From: Clostridia bacterium
GTDB taxonomy: Bacteria; Bacillota; Clostridia; Oscillospirales; Acutalibacteraceae
Assembly: GCA_900764115.1 (NCBI GenBank)
Contig: CAAFMR010000216.1
Span: 1-9,766 of the forward strand
DNA length: 9,766 bases
Direction: 5' to 3'
Numbering within the stretch: position 1 is the first letter of the stretch; every line of letters begins with the position of its first letter. Positions 1 through 7,762 of this stretch are shown here, in pieces. The position numbers were made by a program, and so were the translations under genes. A model generated the notes under the pieces. That model saw only the letters and a list, made by a program, of their open reading frames with translations. It made no database searches and was not told the DNA's origin.

Positions 1-2
1 AC

Positions 3-663
3 AGCGGTGATGAGGAATCCACCCGCACGGTGGAGAACGGCGCGGCGGTGGGAACGCTGCCCGCCCCCCAAAAGACCGGAGAGGAGTTCCTCGGCTGGTA
101 CGACGGCAACGGCGTGCTCTGGGACGGAGAGACGGTGGTGACGGGTGACGTGACGCTCACCGCGCGCTGGGGACAGAACCTCATCGGCGGAAAGGCAGAG
201 GCGTGGTTCACCAAGGCTTACGGTAATGCCGCCGCTCTGCCCCAGATGACGGAGACGGCGTTTTCTGCCGACGAAAACATCTCCAAGGCTACCGACGGCA
301 GCACCGATGCCAACGGCGGCTTCACCGGCAACGATATGTTCAAGCTGAAGCCGGTGGACGGCAGTGACAGCGTGGGGATCCTTATGGATCTGCAAAGCGC
401 GCAGAACCTGAGCGCCTTGCGGCTGACCATGACGACCCAATCCGGGTGGATGGAGGATCGTCGGGCGGCGGAGGGCTGCGTCTATACCGGCATGGACAGG
501 ACGGCGCTGACCAAGGCAGCAGAGTTCGGCAACGGCGTGCGGAAGCCCGCCGTTGCGGTGCCGCTGGGCGGACAGGCGCGGTATGTGCTGCTGATGATCA
601 CCAACCCAGCGGCGATCCAATACGACGGCGCGGTGCGTATTTATGAGATAGAGCTGTTTGGGT
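3..663 (+). repeat. Copy 1 of 717-nt-period intragenic duplication
   Basis: This InlB-plus-discoidin unit matches nt 720-1380 at a constant offset of 717 nt (239 codons). The best-conserved DNA blocks are nt 284-361 against 1001-1078 (75 of 78 bases identical) and nt 420-456 against 1137-1173 (36 of 37). The ends of the units (about 630-663 and 1347-1380) also align. The copy probably begins upstream of the window. Confidence 0.85.
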
Positions 664-3600
664 CTGCGGTGCCGACATCTGTAACCCGCACCGTGTCCTT
701 TGACTATGCCGGAGCCGACGGCGGGGATACGCTACCGTCGGTCACGGTGGCGGATGGCGTGGCGGTGGGGACGCTGCCTGTGCCTGCCCGTACCGGGTTT
801 GCGTTCATCGGCTGGGCGGATGATGCCGGTGCGCTCTGGGATGCGGAGACGGCGGTGACAGCCGATGTGACTCTGCGTGCTGTGTGGGGTAAGAATCTCA
901 TCGCCGGCAAGGCGGCGCGCTTATTTGAAAAGGTGTACGGCGATCCGGCCGCGTTGCCGGAGGTGCTCCGTACTTCCTTTGAGGCGGATGAAAATGTGGG
1001 CAAGGCTACCGACGGCAGCACCGATGCCAGCGGCGGCTTCACCGGTAACGATATGTTCAAGCTCAAGCCGGTGGACGGCTACGGGAGCGTCGGGTTTCTG
1101 GTGGATCTGCAGGCATTCACCGAGGTGAATGAACTGCGGCTGACCATGACGACCCAAACCGGGTGGATGGAGGGTAACCGCGCCGCCAGAGGATATGTGT
1201 ATACCAGTGAAAACGGCGCCGATTGGGATGCCGGGACGGCGTTTGATAACAGCGCCCGGGCGGCGGTCATCCGAGTGCCGTTGACCGGAATGGCGCGCTA
1301 TGTGATGGCGGTTATCACCAATCCGGATGCGATTCAGTTCGGTGGTGCGGTGCGCATCTATGAGACGGAGCTGTTCGGGCCGTCCGCCGCCTGCACCGTC
1401 ACGCTGGATTACGTCGGTGCTGACGGCGGTACGGCGGAAACCGTGCGCACGGTGGAACGGGGCGATGCGCTGGGCTTTCTGCCCACCCCCACGAAAACGG
1501 GCTGTCTGTTTCTGGGCTGGTATGATGAAAACAACAATCGGGTCACTGCGGAGCAGAGCGTGTATATATCCATGACGATCACGGCGCGGTTCACCGCGGT
1601 TTCTTCTGAGGTGAAGAACCTGATCGCCGGACGGGACGCCGCAAAAGCCGTGGCGGATCGAGCGACGCTCCCGGCGTTCCAGCGCACCGCATTTGCTGCC
1701 ACGGAGTATTATTCAAAGGTCACGGATGGGGATACCGCCGGATCCGGCGGCTTCCTGTCCACCAACATTCTGGCGCTGACCGGCGAGGACGGCAAAGATA
1801 CGGTGGGACTGCTGTACGATCTGGGTGCGGTCCACAGCCTCTATACCTATACGCTGTATCTTTGCCCGGACAACGAGGTGAGCGGCAATGGATGGAAAAA
1901 ATCCCTGCGTAATGTAGCGGGGGTTATCTATGCTGGAACCACCCAGACGAATTTACAGCCGATAGCGGCCTTTGATAACGGTGGGGCGCTGGAGGCGGTG
2001 CTGCGGGACAGCTTTGCCGGGGAAGCCGCCCGCTATGTGTTGATTCTGTTCACCCGCTGTAATACGGCGGGCGGCACCATTCCTGCCAATCGGGCATATC
2101 TGTATGAGCTGGAGATCTATGGCGAAAAGCGCAAACCTGCCGCCGATGAATGTCTGGTGACATTCAATTACGGAGAGGACATTTTCTCCGGGAGCGGGGA
2201 GGAGAGCCGCATCGTCCGGCAAGGTGCGGCGGTGGGCGAACTGCCCGCGCCGGTGCGCATCGGCTATGTGCTGGAGGGCTGGTATAGCAATCTGAACGAC
2301 CCGGACAGTCGGGTGACGGCGAATACCGTCATGCAGCGCACGACAGTGCTGTATCCCAAGTGGAACGCCAAGGAGAACCTCATTGCCGGCAAGCAGGGGG
2401 TTAAGGTGATCGCACCCAAGGGACAGCCGGATAAATTTGTATTGACCCGGTTCTCCGGCGACGAGTTTTCTGCCCGTGTGACCGACGGGAAACGGGACGG
2501 AGAATTTCTGGGGCTGCACGTCAGCAATGCCTACGACTGCACTGCCGGGCTGTTGTTTGATCTGGGCGATATATACGATGTGGATTCAGTCGCCAGCTTC
2601 CAGAACTTTTCCGGCTGGAATCTGGTACGCACTATCCGGGGGATGCAGGTCTATGCGGGCACTTCCCTGTACGATCTGTGCGATGCTAAAAACCGGGTGG
2701 CATCGGTGGAGAATAACAGCCAGCTGACCATTTACCGGGAGGTGGCGGCGGCGGCACGCTATGTGGTGTTCCTGTTCACCGACCCCACCACCGATCCGGA
2801 GGGTCTGAATGGGGCGGAAACCGGACAGCGATACCACGATTCCGGGTCGGTGGCGCATATCCACGAGCTGGAGGTGTACGGCACGCCGAGCACCGCCACA
2901 CCGGCCCCTACCGTACAGAATGCGATCCTCAACAAGGACGCCAGGACCTATATCGCCACCGAGGGAAAGTTCACCGAGCTGGAGGAGGCGGTGTATGCCA
3001 CCGGACTGCCGGGTTATCTGACGCTGGATTACAGCCGTCTCAACGAGCTGGACGCCATCAAGCAGCGGCTGTATACCATGGGCTATTCTTATACCTTCAC
3101 CAATCTGTTCCCGGAGGATAAGGCGGTATTCCTGTACGATCTGGGAGAATCCACCGACATAAAGCGGGTCAAATGCGGTTATAACTGGTTCGGCGACCCT
3201 GCCGACAGCCAGAATAACCAGCGGTACTGGGATGTGTACATCGGAGAGGATGAGGCGACCCTGTTCCGGGCGGAAAACTGCCTGACCGGACGTGCTGTGG
3301 GGGCTGAAAGCAATTTTGTGCTGGATGTTTCCCGGCGAGGACGGTATGTGGCTTTTGTACTGACGACCGGCGAACGGTCGGCGCACGTCAGCACTTTGGA
3401 GGTGTATGCCGGGGAGGAGCTGCCTTCCTATACAGTGACCTTTGATTATCAGGGGGCAACCTCGGCTAGGACCGAAAGCCGCCGGGTGGTCAGCGAGGGC
3501 AAACGAATCGGCACATTGCCCATCCCCCGCAAGGGCGATCTGCGCTTTCTCGGTTGGGCACTGGATGCTGCCGGCAGCCAGCTGGTGGACGCCGCCTACA

Positions 3601-4328
3601 TTGTGTCGAAAAGCTGCACTCTCTACGCCGTCTGGGGCGGCATCTTGCAGGAGGAGACCTACTGGTATCCGTTGGAGGATGCGGCCACCGGTGTGCAGGC
3701 AAATATCCGACTGAACGGCGCTTCGGATGCCATGACCACTTTTGTGCGGTTGCGGGTGTCGGGTGCGGCGGCGGACGATCTCAGCACCCTGTTCACCCGT
3801 CTGGGGCGGCGCTACTGGATCCATGCGCTGTACGGACTGCGCATGAGCGATATGCGGGACAACGAGGTGGACATCGAGGGACGGGAGATTGCCGTCAAGC
3901 TGCCGGTCCCGGAGTCGCTGCGGCAGAAAACGCTGTGGGTCATGGTGCTGGACGGTGACCGTATCGAGCGGGTTCCGGCGGAGCTGGTAGACGGAATGCT
4001 GTGTTTCACGACCCAGCGGGTGCGTACCTACGCCATCGTTGAGCCAAACTATGATAAAAATGCTGTCATTGAGACGGTGGTATATGACCCCGCTCCCGAT
4101 GGAGGAAACGGCAACGCAGGCGGAGCTGCGAGCTCCGGCGGGGCGCCGGACGGCTCCTCCGGCACAACACAGGTGGTGGTCAAGCGGCGGCGGGTAGTGA
4201 AAAAAAGCAACGGCGGCGGATTCCCGTGGGTGGCGGCCGGGATAGCCGTCGGTGCGGCGGCTATCGGCTGCGGCGCATGGGTACTGATTTGGAAAAAGCG
4301 GAAAAAGACCGGACCTGCGCAGATGTGA
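3..4328 (+). CDS. Large modular cell-surface protein: InlB-type repeats, discoidin-like domains, C-terminal membrane anchor (5' partial)
   Basis: The frame is open from nt 3, so the true start and any signal peptide lie upstream; the GTG at nt 30 falls inside a repeat and is not a start. About 1,441 residues are visible. InlB/Listeria-Bacteroides-type repeats (pattern VG-LP-P-x-GW, ending TL-A-W) lie at about nt 3-170, 687-887, 1392-1592, 2151-2363 and 3429-3635. F5/8C-like modules (NLIAGK start, ATDG, LxDL, ARYV, YExELFG end) lie at about 174-662, 891-1379, 1614-2129, 2373-2883 and 2919-3411. A C-terminal beta-rich domain (about 3645-4050) ends in TYAIVEP and resembles domains common near the membrane end of Firmicutes surface proteins. 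A Gly/Ser-rich linker, one transmembrane helix and a KKRKK tail follow; there is no LPXTG motif. The likely role is adhesion or glycan binding on the outer membrane face. The repeats are recognised with good confidence; the ligand is unknown. Confidence 0.85.
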   Translation, partial: SGDEESTRTVENGAAVGTLPAPQKTGEEFLGWYDGNGVLWDGETVVTGDVTLTARWGQNLIGGKAEAWFTKAYGNAAALPQMTETAFSADENISKATDGSTDANGGFTGNDMFKLKPVDGSDSVGILMDLQSAQNLSALRLTMTTQSGWMEDRRAAEGCVYTGMDRTALTKAAEFGNGVRKPAVAVPLGGQARYVLLMITNPAAIQYDGAVRIYEIELFGSAVPTSVTRTVSFDYAGADGGDTLPSVTVADGVAVGTLPVPARTGFAFIGWADDAGALWDAETAVTADVTLRAVWGKNLIAGKAARLFEKVYGDPAALPEVLRTSFEADENVGKATDGSTDASGGFTGNDMFKLKPVDGYGSVGFLVDLQAFTEVNELRLTMTTQTGWMEGNRAARGYVYTSENGADWDAGTAFDNSARAAVIRVPLTGMARYVMAVITNPDAIQFGGAVRIYETELFGPSAACTVTLDYVGADGGTAETVRTVERGDALGFLPTPTKTGCLFLGWYDENNNRVTAEQSVYISMTITARFTAVSSEVKNLIAGRDAAKAVADRATLPAFQRTAFAATEYYSKVTDGDTAGSGGFLSTNILALTGEDGKDTVGLLYDLGAVHSLYTYTLYLCPDNEVSGNGWKKSLRNVAGVIYAGTTQTNLQPIAAFDNGGALEAVLRDSFAGEAARYVLILFTRCNTAGGTIPANRAYLYELEIYGEKRKPAADECLVTFNYGEDIFSGSGEESRIVRQGAAVGELPAPVRIGYVLEGWYSNLNDPDSRVTANTVMQRTTVLYPKWNAKENLIAGKQGVKVIAPKGQPDKFVLTRFSGDEFSARVTDGKRDGEFLGLHVSNAYDCTAGLLFDLGDIYDVDSVASFQNFSGWNLVRTIRGMQVYAGTSLYDLCDAKNRVASVENNSQLTIYREVAAAARYVVFLFTDPTTDPEGLNGAETGQRYHDSGSVAHIHELEVYGTPSTATPAPTVQNAILNKDARTYIATEGKFTELEEAVYATGLPGYLTLDYSRLNELDAIKQRLYTMGYSYTFTNLFPEDKAVFLYDLGESTDIKRVKCGYNWFGDPADSQNNQRYWDVYIGEDEATLFRAENCLTGRAVGAESNFVLDVSRRGRYVAFVLTTGERSAHVSTLEVYAGEELPSYTVTFDYQGATSARTESRRVVSEGKRIGTLPIPRKGDLRFLGWALDAAGSQLVDAAYIVSKSCTLYAVWGGILQEETYWYPLEDAATGVQANIRLNGASDAMTTFVRLRVSGAAADDLSTLFTRLGRRYWIHALYGLRMSDMRDNEVDIEGREIAVKLPVPESLRQKTLWVMVLDGDRIERVPAELVDGMLCFTTQRVRTYAIVEPNYDKNAVIETVVYDPAPDGGNGNAGGAASSGGAPDGSSGTTQVVVKRRRVVKKSNGGGFPWVAAGIAVGAAAIGCGAWVLIWKKRKKTGPAQM
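720..1380 (+). repeat. Copy 2 of 717-nt-period intragenic duplication
   Basis: This is the partner of nt 3-663. Near-identity at third codon positions in the ATDG-to-VDG block (nt 1001-1078) suggests a recent duplication or gene conversion, since the third, fourth and fifth discoidin-like modules match only at the protein-pattern level. The step from this unit to the next (891 to 1614, at the NLI start) is 723 nt and the following step is 759 nt, so the older units have drifted in length. Confidence 0.85.
4221..4292 (+). other. C-terminal transmembrane segment of the surface protein
   Basis: About 24 residues from FPWVAAGIAVG to WVLIW form one hydrophobic helix, followed by KKRKKTGPAQM and the TGA stop. 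A basic patch (KRRRVVKK) lies just before the helix as well, so charge alone does not give a clean topology. An outside N-terminus with the short basic tail in the cytoplasm is the likely arrangement, given the extracellular-type repeats. No sortase motif is present, so anchoring would be by the helix itself. Confidence 0.8.
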
Positions 4329-4329
4329 T

Positions 4330-4362
4330 CGGCCCGGTCAATGACAACAACGAACCGGGCCG
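4330..4362 (+). terminator. GC-rich hairpin after the surface-protein gene; possible weak terminator
   Basis: A perfect 9-bp stem pairs nt 4330-4338 (cggcccggt) with 4354-4362 (accgggccg) around a 15-nt loop, starting 2 nt after the TGA. No T-run follows, so it is not a classic intrinsic terminator. It could be a weak or factor-assisted terminator, or a processing and stability element that separates expression of the surface protein from the downstream gene. Confidence 0.35.
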
Positions 4363-4390
4363 GGCAAGCGGCAGCTTACCAACCCGGTTC
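4352..4390 (+). promoter_or_regulatory. Alternative hairpin, mutually exclusive with the upstream one
   Basis: An 8-bp perfect stem pairs nt 4352-4359 (gaaccggg) with 4383-4390 (cccggttc) around a 23-nt loop. It shares nt 4354-4359 with the 3' arm of the preceding hairpin, so the two cannot form together. It ends 11 nt before the ribosome binding site of the next gene. A switch-like role is possible but is not shown by the sequence alone. Confidence 0.3.
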
Positions 4391-4401
4391 ATTTGACGGG
4401 T

Positions 4402-4408
4402 AGGAGGG
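4402..4408 (+). promoter_or_regulatory. Ribosome binding site deciding the ATG at 4411
   Basis: AGGAGGG lies only 2-3 nt before the ATG at 4411, closer than usual. It still favours that ATG over the in-frame TTG at 4393, which has no Shine-Dalgarno-like sequence upstream. Confidence 0.65.
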
Positions 4409-4410
4409 AC

Positions 4411-5397
4411 ATGAAAGAATTACGGAAAGCGCGGGAAGCGTTTGAGCGGCATTTGCCGTCCCGCTACGAGACGGCGGTGCTGACTTTTACGGGGGTGGAC
4501 GGCCGCGATGTATACAACTGCTCCGCACCTTTCCGGCTGGACGGGATCAAACATCTGTACGGTCGTGTGGAGCGCCGGGAGGTTTGGGCGGATTCGGCGG
4601 TATATCTGTTTCGGGAAACGGAGAAGGACTGTTTCACGCCGGTGGCGGACAGCCGCCTGTATCCGCTGGAGGATCCGGCGGTATGCCTGTGGGAGGATCA
4701 GCTGCTGCTGTGCGGCACACACGTGGAAAAGGAGCGGGGTGCTATTGCGGCGTGCAGCGCATACTTTTTCAGGGGAACGACGGCTCGGGCGGCCGCTCCG
4801 GAATACTTTACCACCGGGCCTCGGGGGATGAAGGACATCCGTCTGGTGAAGTTGCCGGAGGGCTTCGGAGTGTTCACCCGTCCGGGAAATACGGTGGGAT
4901 ACACTGTACTGCGCACCCTGGAGGAGCTGTCGCCGGCGGTGCTGGAGGCTGCGGCGGATACCGGGCTGGTGGAGCCGACGGGGCACGGCGGCGTCAATCA
5001 GTGCTTTCTTCTGGAGGGCGGCTGCATCGGACTGATCGGGCACGAGGCGTATGCGACCCGCCCGGCCGGTGTGCCGGAGGGGGCGGATTGGTACAGCCTG
5101 CGCCATTCCTATGTGGCGACGGCCGCTGTCTACGATCCGGCGGAAAACCGGGTGCGTCAGAGTCGGATACTGGCTACGGCGTCCTGTTTCCGGACGGCCG
5201 CCCGGAAGGTGACGCCCGCCGGGCAGCCCATGGACGATGTGGTGTTTCCGTCCGGGATCCTGTGGCGGCCGGACGGGCGCATCGACCTGTATGCAGGGGT
5301 GGGAGACGCCACCGAGCAGCGTTTAACGCTGGACGACCCCTTTGCCGCCTGGGGATACCGCCCGGCGGCATGGGAAAAAGACAAAAAACAGGACTGA
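4411..5397 (+). CDS. DUF1861 family protein, predicted glycosidase-related beta-propeller
   Basis: The protein has 328 residues with no signal peptide or membrane segment, so it is probably cytoplasmic. I recognise the DUF1861 family from its ordered conserved segments: TGVDGRDVYNCSAPF (about residues 27-41), GRVERREVWADSAVYLF (51-67), LEDPAVCLWEDQLLLCGTHVE region (86-106), KDIRLVKLPEGFGVFTRP (141-158), the MDDVVFPSGI segment (273-283) and a DLYAGVGDA segment near the end. Members are thought to be five-bladed beta-propellers resembling GH43/GH130-type enzymes and often sit beside carbohydrate genes. Catalytic activity for this family is not something I can assert. ATG 4411 is chosen for its ribosome binding site. 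The gene follows the surface protein by 82 nt and precedes two GH2 genes, which supports a role in processing oligosaccharides, perhaps beta-mannosides. The stop is TGA. The reading frame is intact. Confidence 0.8.
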   Translation: MKELRKAREAFERHLPSRYETAVLTFTGVDGRDVYNCSAPFRLDGIKHLYGRVERREVWADSAVYLFRETEKDCFTPVADSRLYPLEDPAVCLWEDQLLLCGTHVEKERGAIAACSAYFFRGTTARAAAPEYFTTGPRGMKDIRLVKLPEGFGVFTRPGNTVGYTVLRTLEELSPAVLEAAADTGLVEPTGHGGVNQCFLLEGGCIGLIGHEAYATRPAGVPEGADWYSLRHSYVATAAVYDPAENRVRQSRILATASCFRTAARKVTPAGQPMDDVVFPSGILWRPDGRIDLYAGVGDATEQRLTLDDPFAAWGYRPAAWEKDKKQD

Positions 5398-5414
5398 TTC
5401 ACCGGAAAAACCTC

Positions 5415-5443
5415 TTGCCCGGCGGCAGCTCTTTCGGTACAAT
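5415..5443 (+). promoter_or_regulatory. Candidate sigma-A promoter upstream of the intact GH2 gene
   Basis: TTGCCC at 5415-5420 (4 of 6 to the -35 consensus) and TACAAT at 5438-5443 (5 of 6 to the -10 consensus) are separated by exactly 17 nt. Transcription would start near nt 5450 and give a leader of roughly 120 nt before the ATG at 5569. This would allow the GH2 genes to be transcribed apart from the DUF1861 gene. The rest of the 171-nt gap has no convincing gene. Confidence 0.45.
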
Positions 5444-5465
5444 AGGGCTGTGCACGGTATGCTTG

Positions 5466-5556
5466 CTCACAGACGGCGGCATCGGCGGGCGGAATGCCGG
5501 GATGTACCGAGGGCGGCTTTGGCGAAGGTTTTACGGCGGGCGGGTCTGTCTGTGAG
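5466..5556 (+). promoter_or_regulatory. Long-range inverted repeat in the GH2 leader, overlapping the ribosome binding site
   Basis: nt 5466-5474 (ctcacagac) is perfectly complementary to 5548-5556 (gtctgtgag), which includes the start of the GAGGAGA ribosome binding site. A smaller 6-bp hairpin (5477-5482 with 5494-5499) lies inside. If the outer helix forms, it would partly hide the ribosome binding site. I do not recognise a known riboswitch class here, and with a 73-nt interior the pairing could be chance. Confidence 0.25.
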
Positions 5557-5560
5557 GAGA
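5554..5560 (+). promoter_or_regulatory. Ribosome binding site for the intact GH2 gene
   Basis: GAGGAGA sits 8 nt before the ATG at 5569. This decides that start over the in-frame ATG at 5494, whose extra 25 residues have no resemblance to a GH2 N-terminus. Confidence 0.75.
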
Positions 5561-5568
5561 AACCGTAT

Positions 5569-7746
5569 ATGATCACAAAGCAATTAGCCTGGAAGGTGGG
5601 CTTTCAGGAGACGGCGGAGAAGTTGCCGGAGCAATGGATCCCGGCGACGGTGCCGGGAGCGGTGCAACTGGATTTCGCTGCCGCCTACGGGTATAAGCCG
5701 TATACCTATGCCAACGAGTTCCGGCAGTTTGACTGGATGGAGGATGTGTATTTTCGCTATCGCACCACCCTGCCGGAGGATATCGCCCCCGGCGACGATG
5801 TGGAGTTGGTGCTAGAGGGCGTGGACTATCAGTATTCCGTGTTTGTGGACAACCGGGAGATTCTGGCGCACACCGGGATGTTTTCGCCGGTGCGGGTGCC
5901 GCTTCAAAAGCACCTGAAGCGGCGAGGCACCCGGTTGGAGGTGCTGGTGTATCCGGCGCCCAAGATCCCAGGCAGACCGGCGGATCGCAGCCAGGCGGCG
6001 CAGAGCTGCAAATCCCCTGTGGGCTACGGCTGGGATTTTCACCCCCGGCTGATCCCCTGTGGTATCTGGAAAGACGCCTATCTGATCTGCTACGATACGG
6101 CGGCGATCACGGAGGTGGATCTAGCGGCCTCGGTGTCGGAGGATCTGAGCTATGGCACGGTGGAGGGCACGGCGCGGCTGCACGGCGGCGACGGCGGCAC
6201 TCTGCGCTGGGAACTGATGGATGCCGATGGGCGGATGGCTGCCGTCGGACAGGCGGCGGCCGCGGAAACGGTACGGTTCTCTGTACCGCTGAATCACCCC
6301 CACCTGTGGTGGCCCAACGGACAGGGGGAGGCCTATTTGTATACGCTGCGCCTGACGCTGGAGCAGGCCGGAAGGTCGGTGCATACGGTGGAACGCCGCT
6401 GCGGGTTCAAGCGGGTGGAGTTGGTGCTGGAACCCGGTGCGAGTGAGGGGCAGGCGTACCCCAAGGGGCGGGTGCACGCGCCGATCATGGTGAAGATCAA
6501 TGGCAGATGCATTTTCGCCAAGGGAACGAACTGGGTCTGCCCGACGATGTTCCCCGGTACCCTGACGGAGAAACAGTACCGGGAGCAGCTGACGCTCATC
6601 CGGGATGCCCATATGAACATCATGCGCTGCTGGGGCGGCGCTGTGGTAAACAAGGACGCGTTTTTCGACATCTGCGACGAATACGGGATCTTGATCTGGC
6701 AGGAATTTCCGTTGGCGTGCAATCATTATGCGGGCACGCCGGAATATCTGGCGGTGCTGGATCGGGAATCCCGCGCCATCATCCGGCAGCTGCGGCGGCA
6801 CGCCTGCCATGGCATCTGGTGCGGCGGCAACGAGCTGTTCAACACCTGGTCGGGGATGACGGATCAGTCCCCCGCCCTGCGGCTGCTCAACCGCAACTGC
6901 TACGATCTGGACGGCAGCAAGCCGTTCCTCATGACCGCACCGCTGATGGGGATGGGCCATGGCGGCTACTGTTTCTGGTCGCCCCAGGGAGATGACCTGT
7001 TCATTCAGATCAACCGGGCGTCCTGCACGGCCTATTCCGAATTCGGCTGCCCTTCCGGCGCTACGTGGGAGACCCTGCGGGCCACCTTTCCGCCGGAGCA
7101 GCTGGAGCGGCTGGGCGAGGGCGACTGCTGGGTGACGCACCATGCGATCCATGCGCTGACCCCCTCCTCCTGGCTGGAATACGGCCATATACAGGAGCTG
7201 TTTCTGGAGGCAACGGAGATCCCACAGGTGCTGGAGCTGTCCCGGCAGATACAGGCCATCGGATATCAGTATTTCTTTGAAGAGGCCCGACGGCAGTGGC
7301 CCCGCTGTTCTATGGCGATGAACTGGTGCTTTAACGAGCCGTATCCCAACGCCGCCAACAATGCGGTGATCGGGTATCTGCCGGACGGGGAGCATTGGGA
7401 TGTGAAGCCGGCCTACGGGGCGATCCGGCAGGCGCTGCGCCCCACGCTGCTGACGGCGCGGATCCCCCGGTTCGATCATCCGGCGGGCGGGGAGCTGGCC
7501 ATCGAGGTGTGGCTGGTAACGGACGCACCGGCGGCACTGTCCGGGGAAGTGTATGTCGCCGTGGCGGACGACCGGGGGTCGGCGTGGGAGACGGTGATGC
7601 CTTTTCCAGAGACGGCCGCAGAGGCTACGGAAAAGTTGGCGGATATGCAGGTATCGCTGCCTGCCGCTCCGGGCTGGTTCACACTGGCGGTGTCCTGCCC
7701 GGAGCACCCGGAGTGGAACAGTACATATCGATTATTGACGCGTTGA
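5569..7746 (+). CDS. Glycoside hydrolase family 2, beta-mannosidase-like (intact)
   Basis: This 725-residue enzyme has no signal peptide, so it is probably cytoplasmic and acts on imported oligosaccharides. The GH2 layout is complete. The N-terminal sugar-binding jelly roll has TVPGAVQLD, an EGVDYQYSVFVDN segment, and YGWDFHPRLIPCGIW near residues 152-166. An immunoglobulin-like domain ends with LWWPNGQGEAYLYTL near 246-260. The TIM barrel follows with NIMRCWGG (350-357) and DEYGILIWQEFP (370-381). The acid/base is predicted as Glu422 in WCGGNEL, and the nucleophile as Glu491 in YSEFG. A C-terminal beta-sandwich follows. At 725 residues it is somewhat shorter than many 800-900 residue bacterial beta-mannosidases. 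Hydrolysis of terminal non-reducing beta-linked sugars is secure from the family; beta-mannose is the best guess, with beta-glucosaminide as the alternative. It stops 16 nt before the second GH2 gene. Confidence 0.88.
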   Translation: MITKQLAWKVGFQETAEKLPEQWIPATVPGAVQLDFAAAYGYKPYTYANEFRQFDWMEDVYFRYRTTLPEDIAPGDDVELVLEGVDYQYSVFVDNREILAHTGMFSPVRVPLQKHLKRRGTRLEVLVYPAPKIPGRPADRSQAAQSCKSPVGYGWDFHPRLIPCGIWKDAYLICYDTAAITEVDLAASVSEDLSYGTVEGTARLHGGDGGTLRWELMDADGRMAAVGQAAAAETVRFSVPLNHPHLWWPNGQGEAYLYTLRLTLEQAGRSVHTVERRCGFKRVELVLEPGASEGQAYPKGRVHAPIMVKINGRCIFAKGTNWVCPTMFPGTLTEKQYREQLTLIRDAHMNIMRCWGGAVVNKDAFFDICDEYGILIWQEFPLACNHYAGTPEYLAVLDRESRAIIRQLRRHACHGIWCGGNELFNTWSGMTDQSPALRLLNRNCYDLDGSKPFLMTAPLMGMGHGGYCFWSPQGDDLFIQINRASCTAYSEFGCPSGATWETLRATFPPEQLERLGEGDCWVTHHAIHALTPSSWLEYGHIQELFLEATEIPQVLELSRQIQAIGYQYFFEEARRQWPRCSMAMNWCFNEPYPNAANNAVIGYLPDGEHWDVKPAYGAIRQALRPTLLTARIPRFDHPAGGELAIEVWLVTDAPAALSGEVYVAVADDRGSAWETVMPFPETAAEATEKLADMQVSLPAAPGWFTLAVSCPEHPEWNSTYRLLTR

Positions 7747-7747
7747 C

Positions 7748-7754
7748 AGGCGAG
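7748..7754 (+). promoter_or_regulatory. Ribosome binding site for the second GH2 gene
   Basis: AGGCGAG ends 8 nt before the ATG at 7763 and supports that start over the GTG at 7754, which overlaps it. It lies immediately after the TGA of the first GH2 gene, an arrangement consistent with one transcript and coupled translation. Confidence 0.5.
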
Positions 7755-7762
7755 TGCATCGG

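Noticed and set aside
2586..3824. A 412-codon open frame on the minus strand inside the surface-protein gene
   Set aside because: It is a shadow of a clearly modular + strand protein, with no recognisable domain and no ribosome binding site of note.
4330..4362. Strong intrinsic terminator
   Set aside because: The stem is good, but no T-run follows it; it is kept only as a low-confidence feature.
4393..4410. TTG at 4393 as start of the DUF1861 gene
   Set aside because: It has no ribosome binding site, and the AGGAGGG that serves ATG 4411 would lie inside the coding region.
4584..5555. A 323-codon + strand frame overlapping the DUF1861 gene
   Set aside because: Its product is Gly/Arg-rich and featureless, while the overlapping frame carries all the DUF1861 motifs.
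5494..5568. ATG at 5494 as start of the intact GH2 gene
   Set aside because: The added 25 residues are not GH2-like, and the GAGGAGA site is well placed for ATG 5569.
6121..7707. A 528-codon open frame on the minus strand
   Set aside because: It lies wholly opposite the intact GH2 gene, has low-complexity Arg/Gln/Pro/His-rich sequence and matches no family. Long antisense frames are expected in GC-rich coding DNA.
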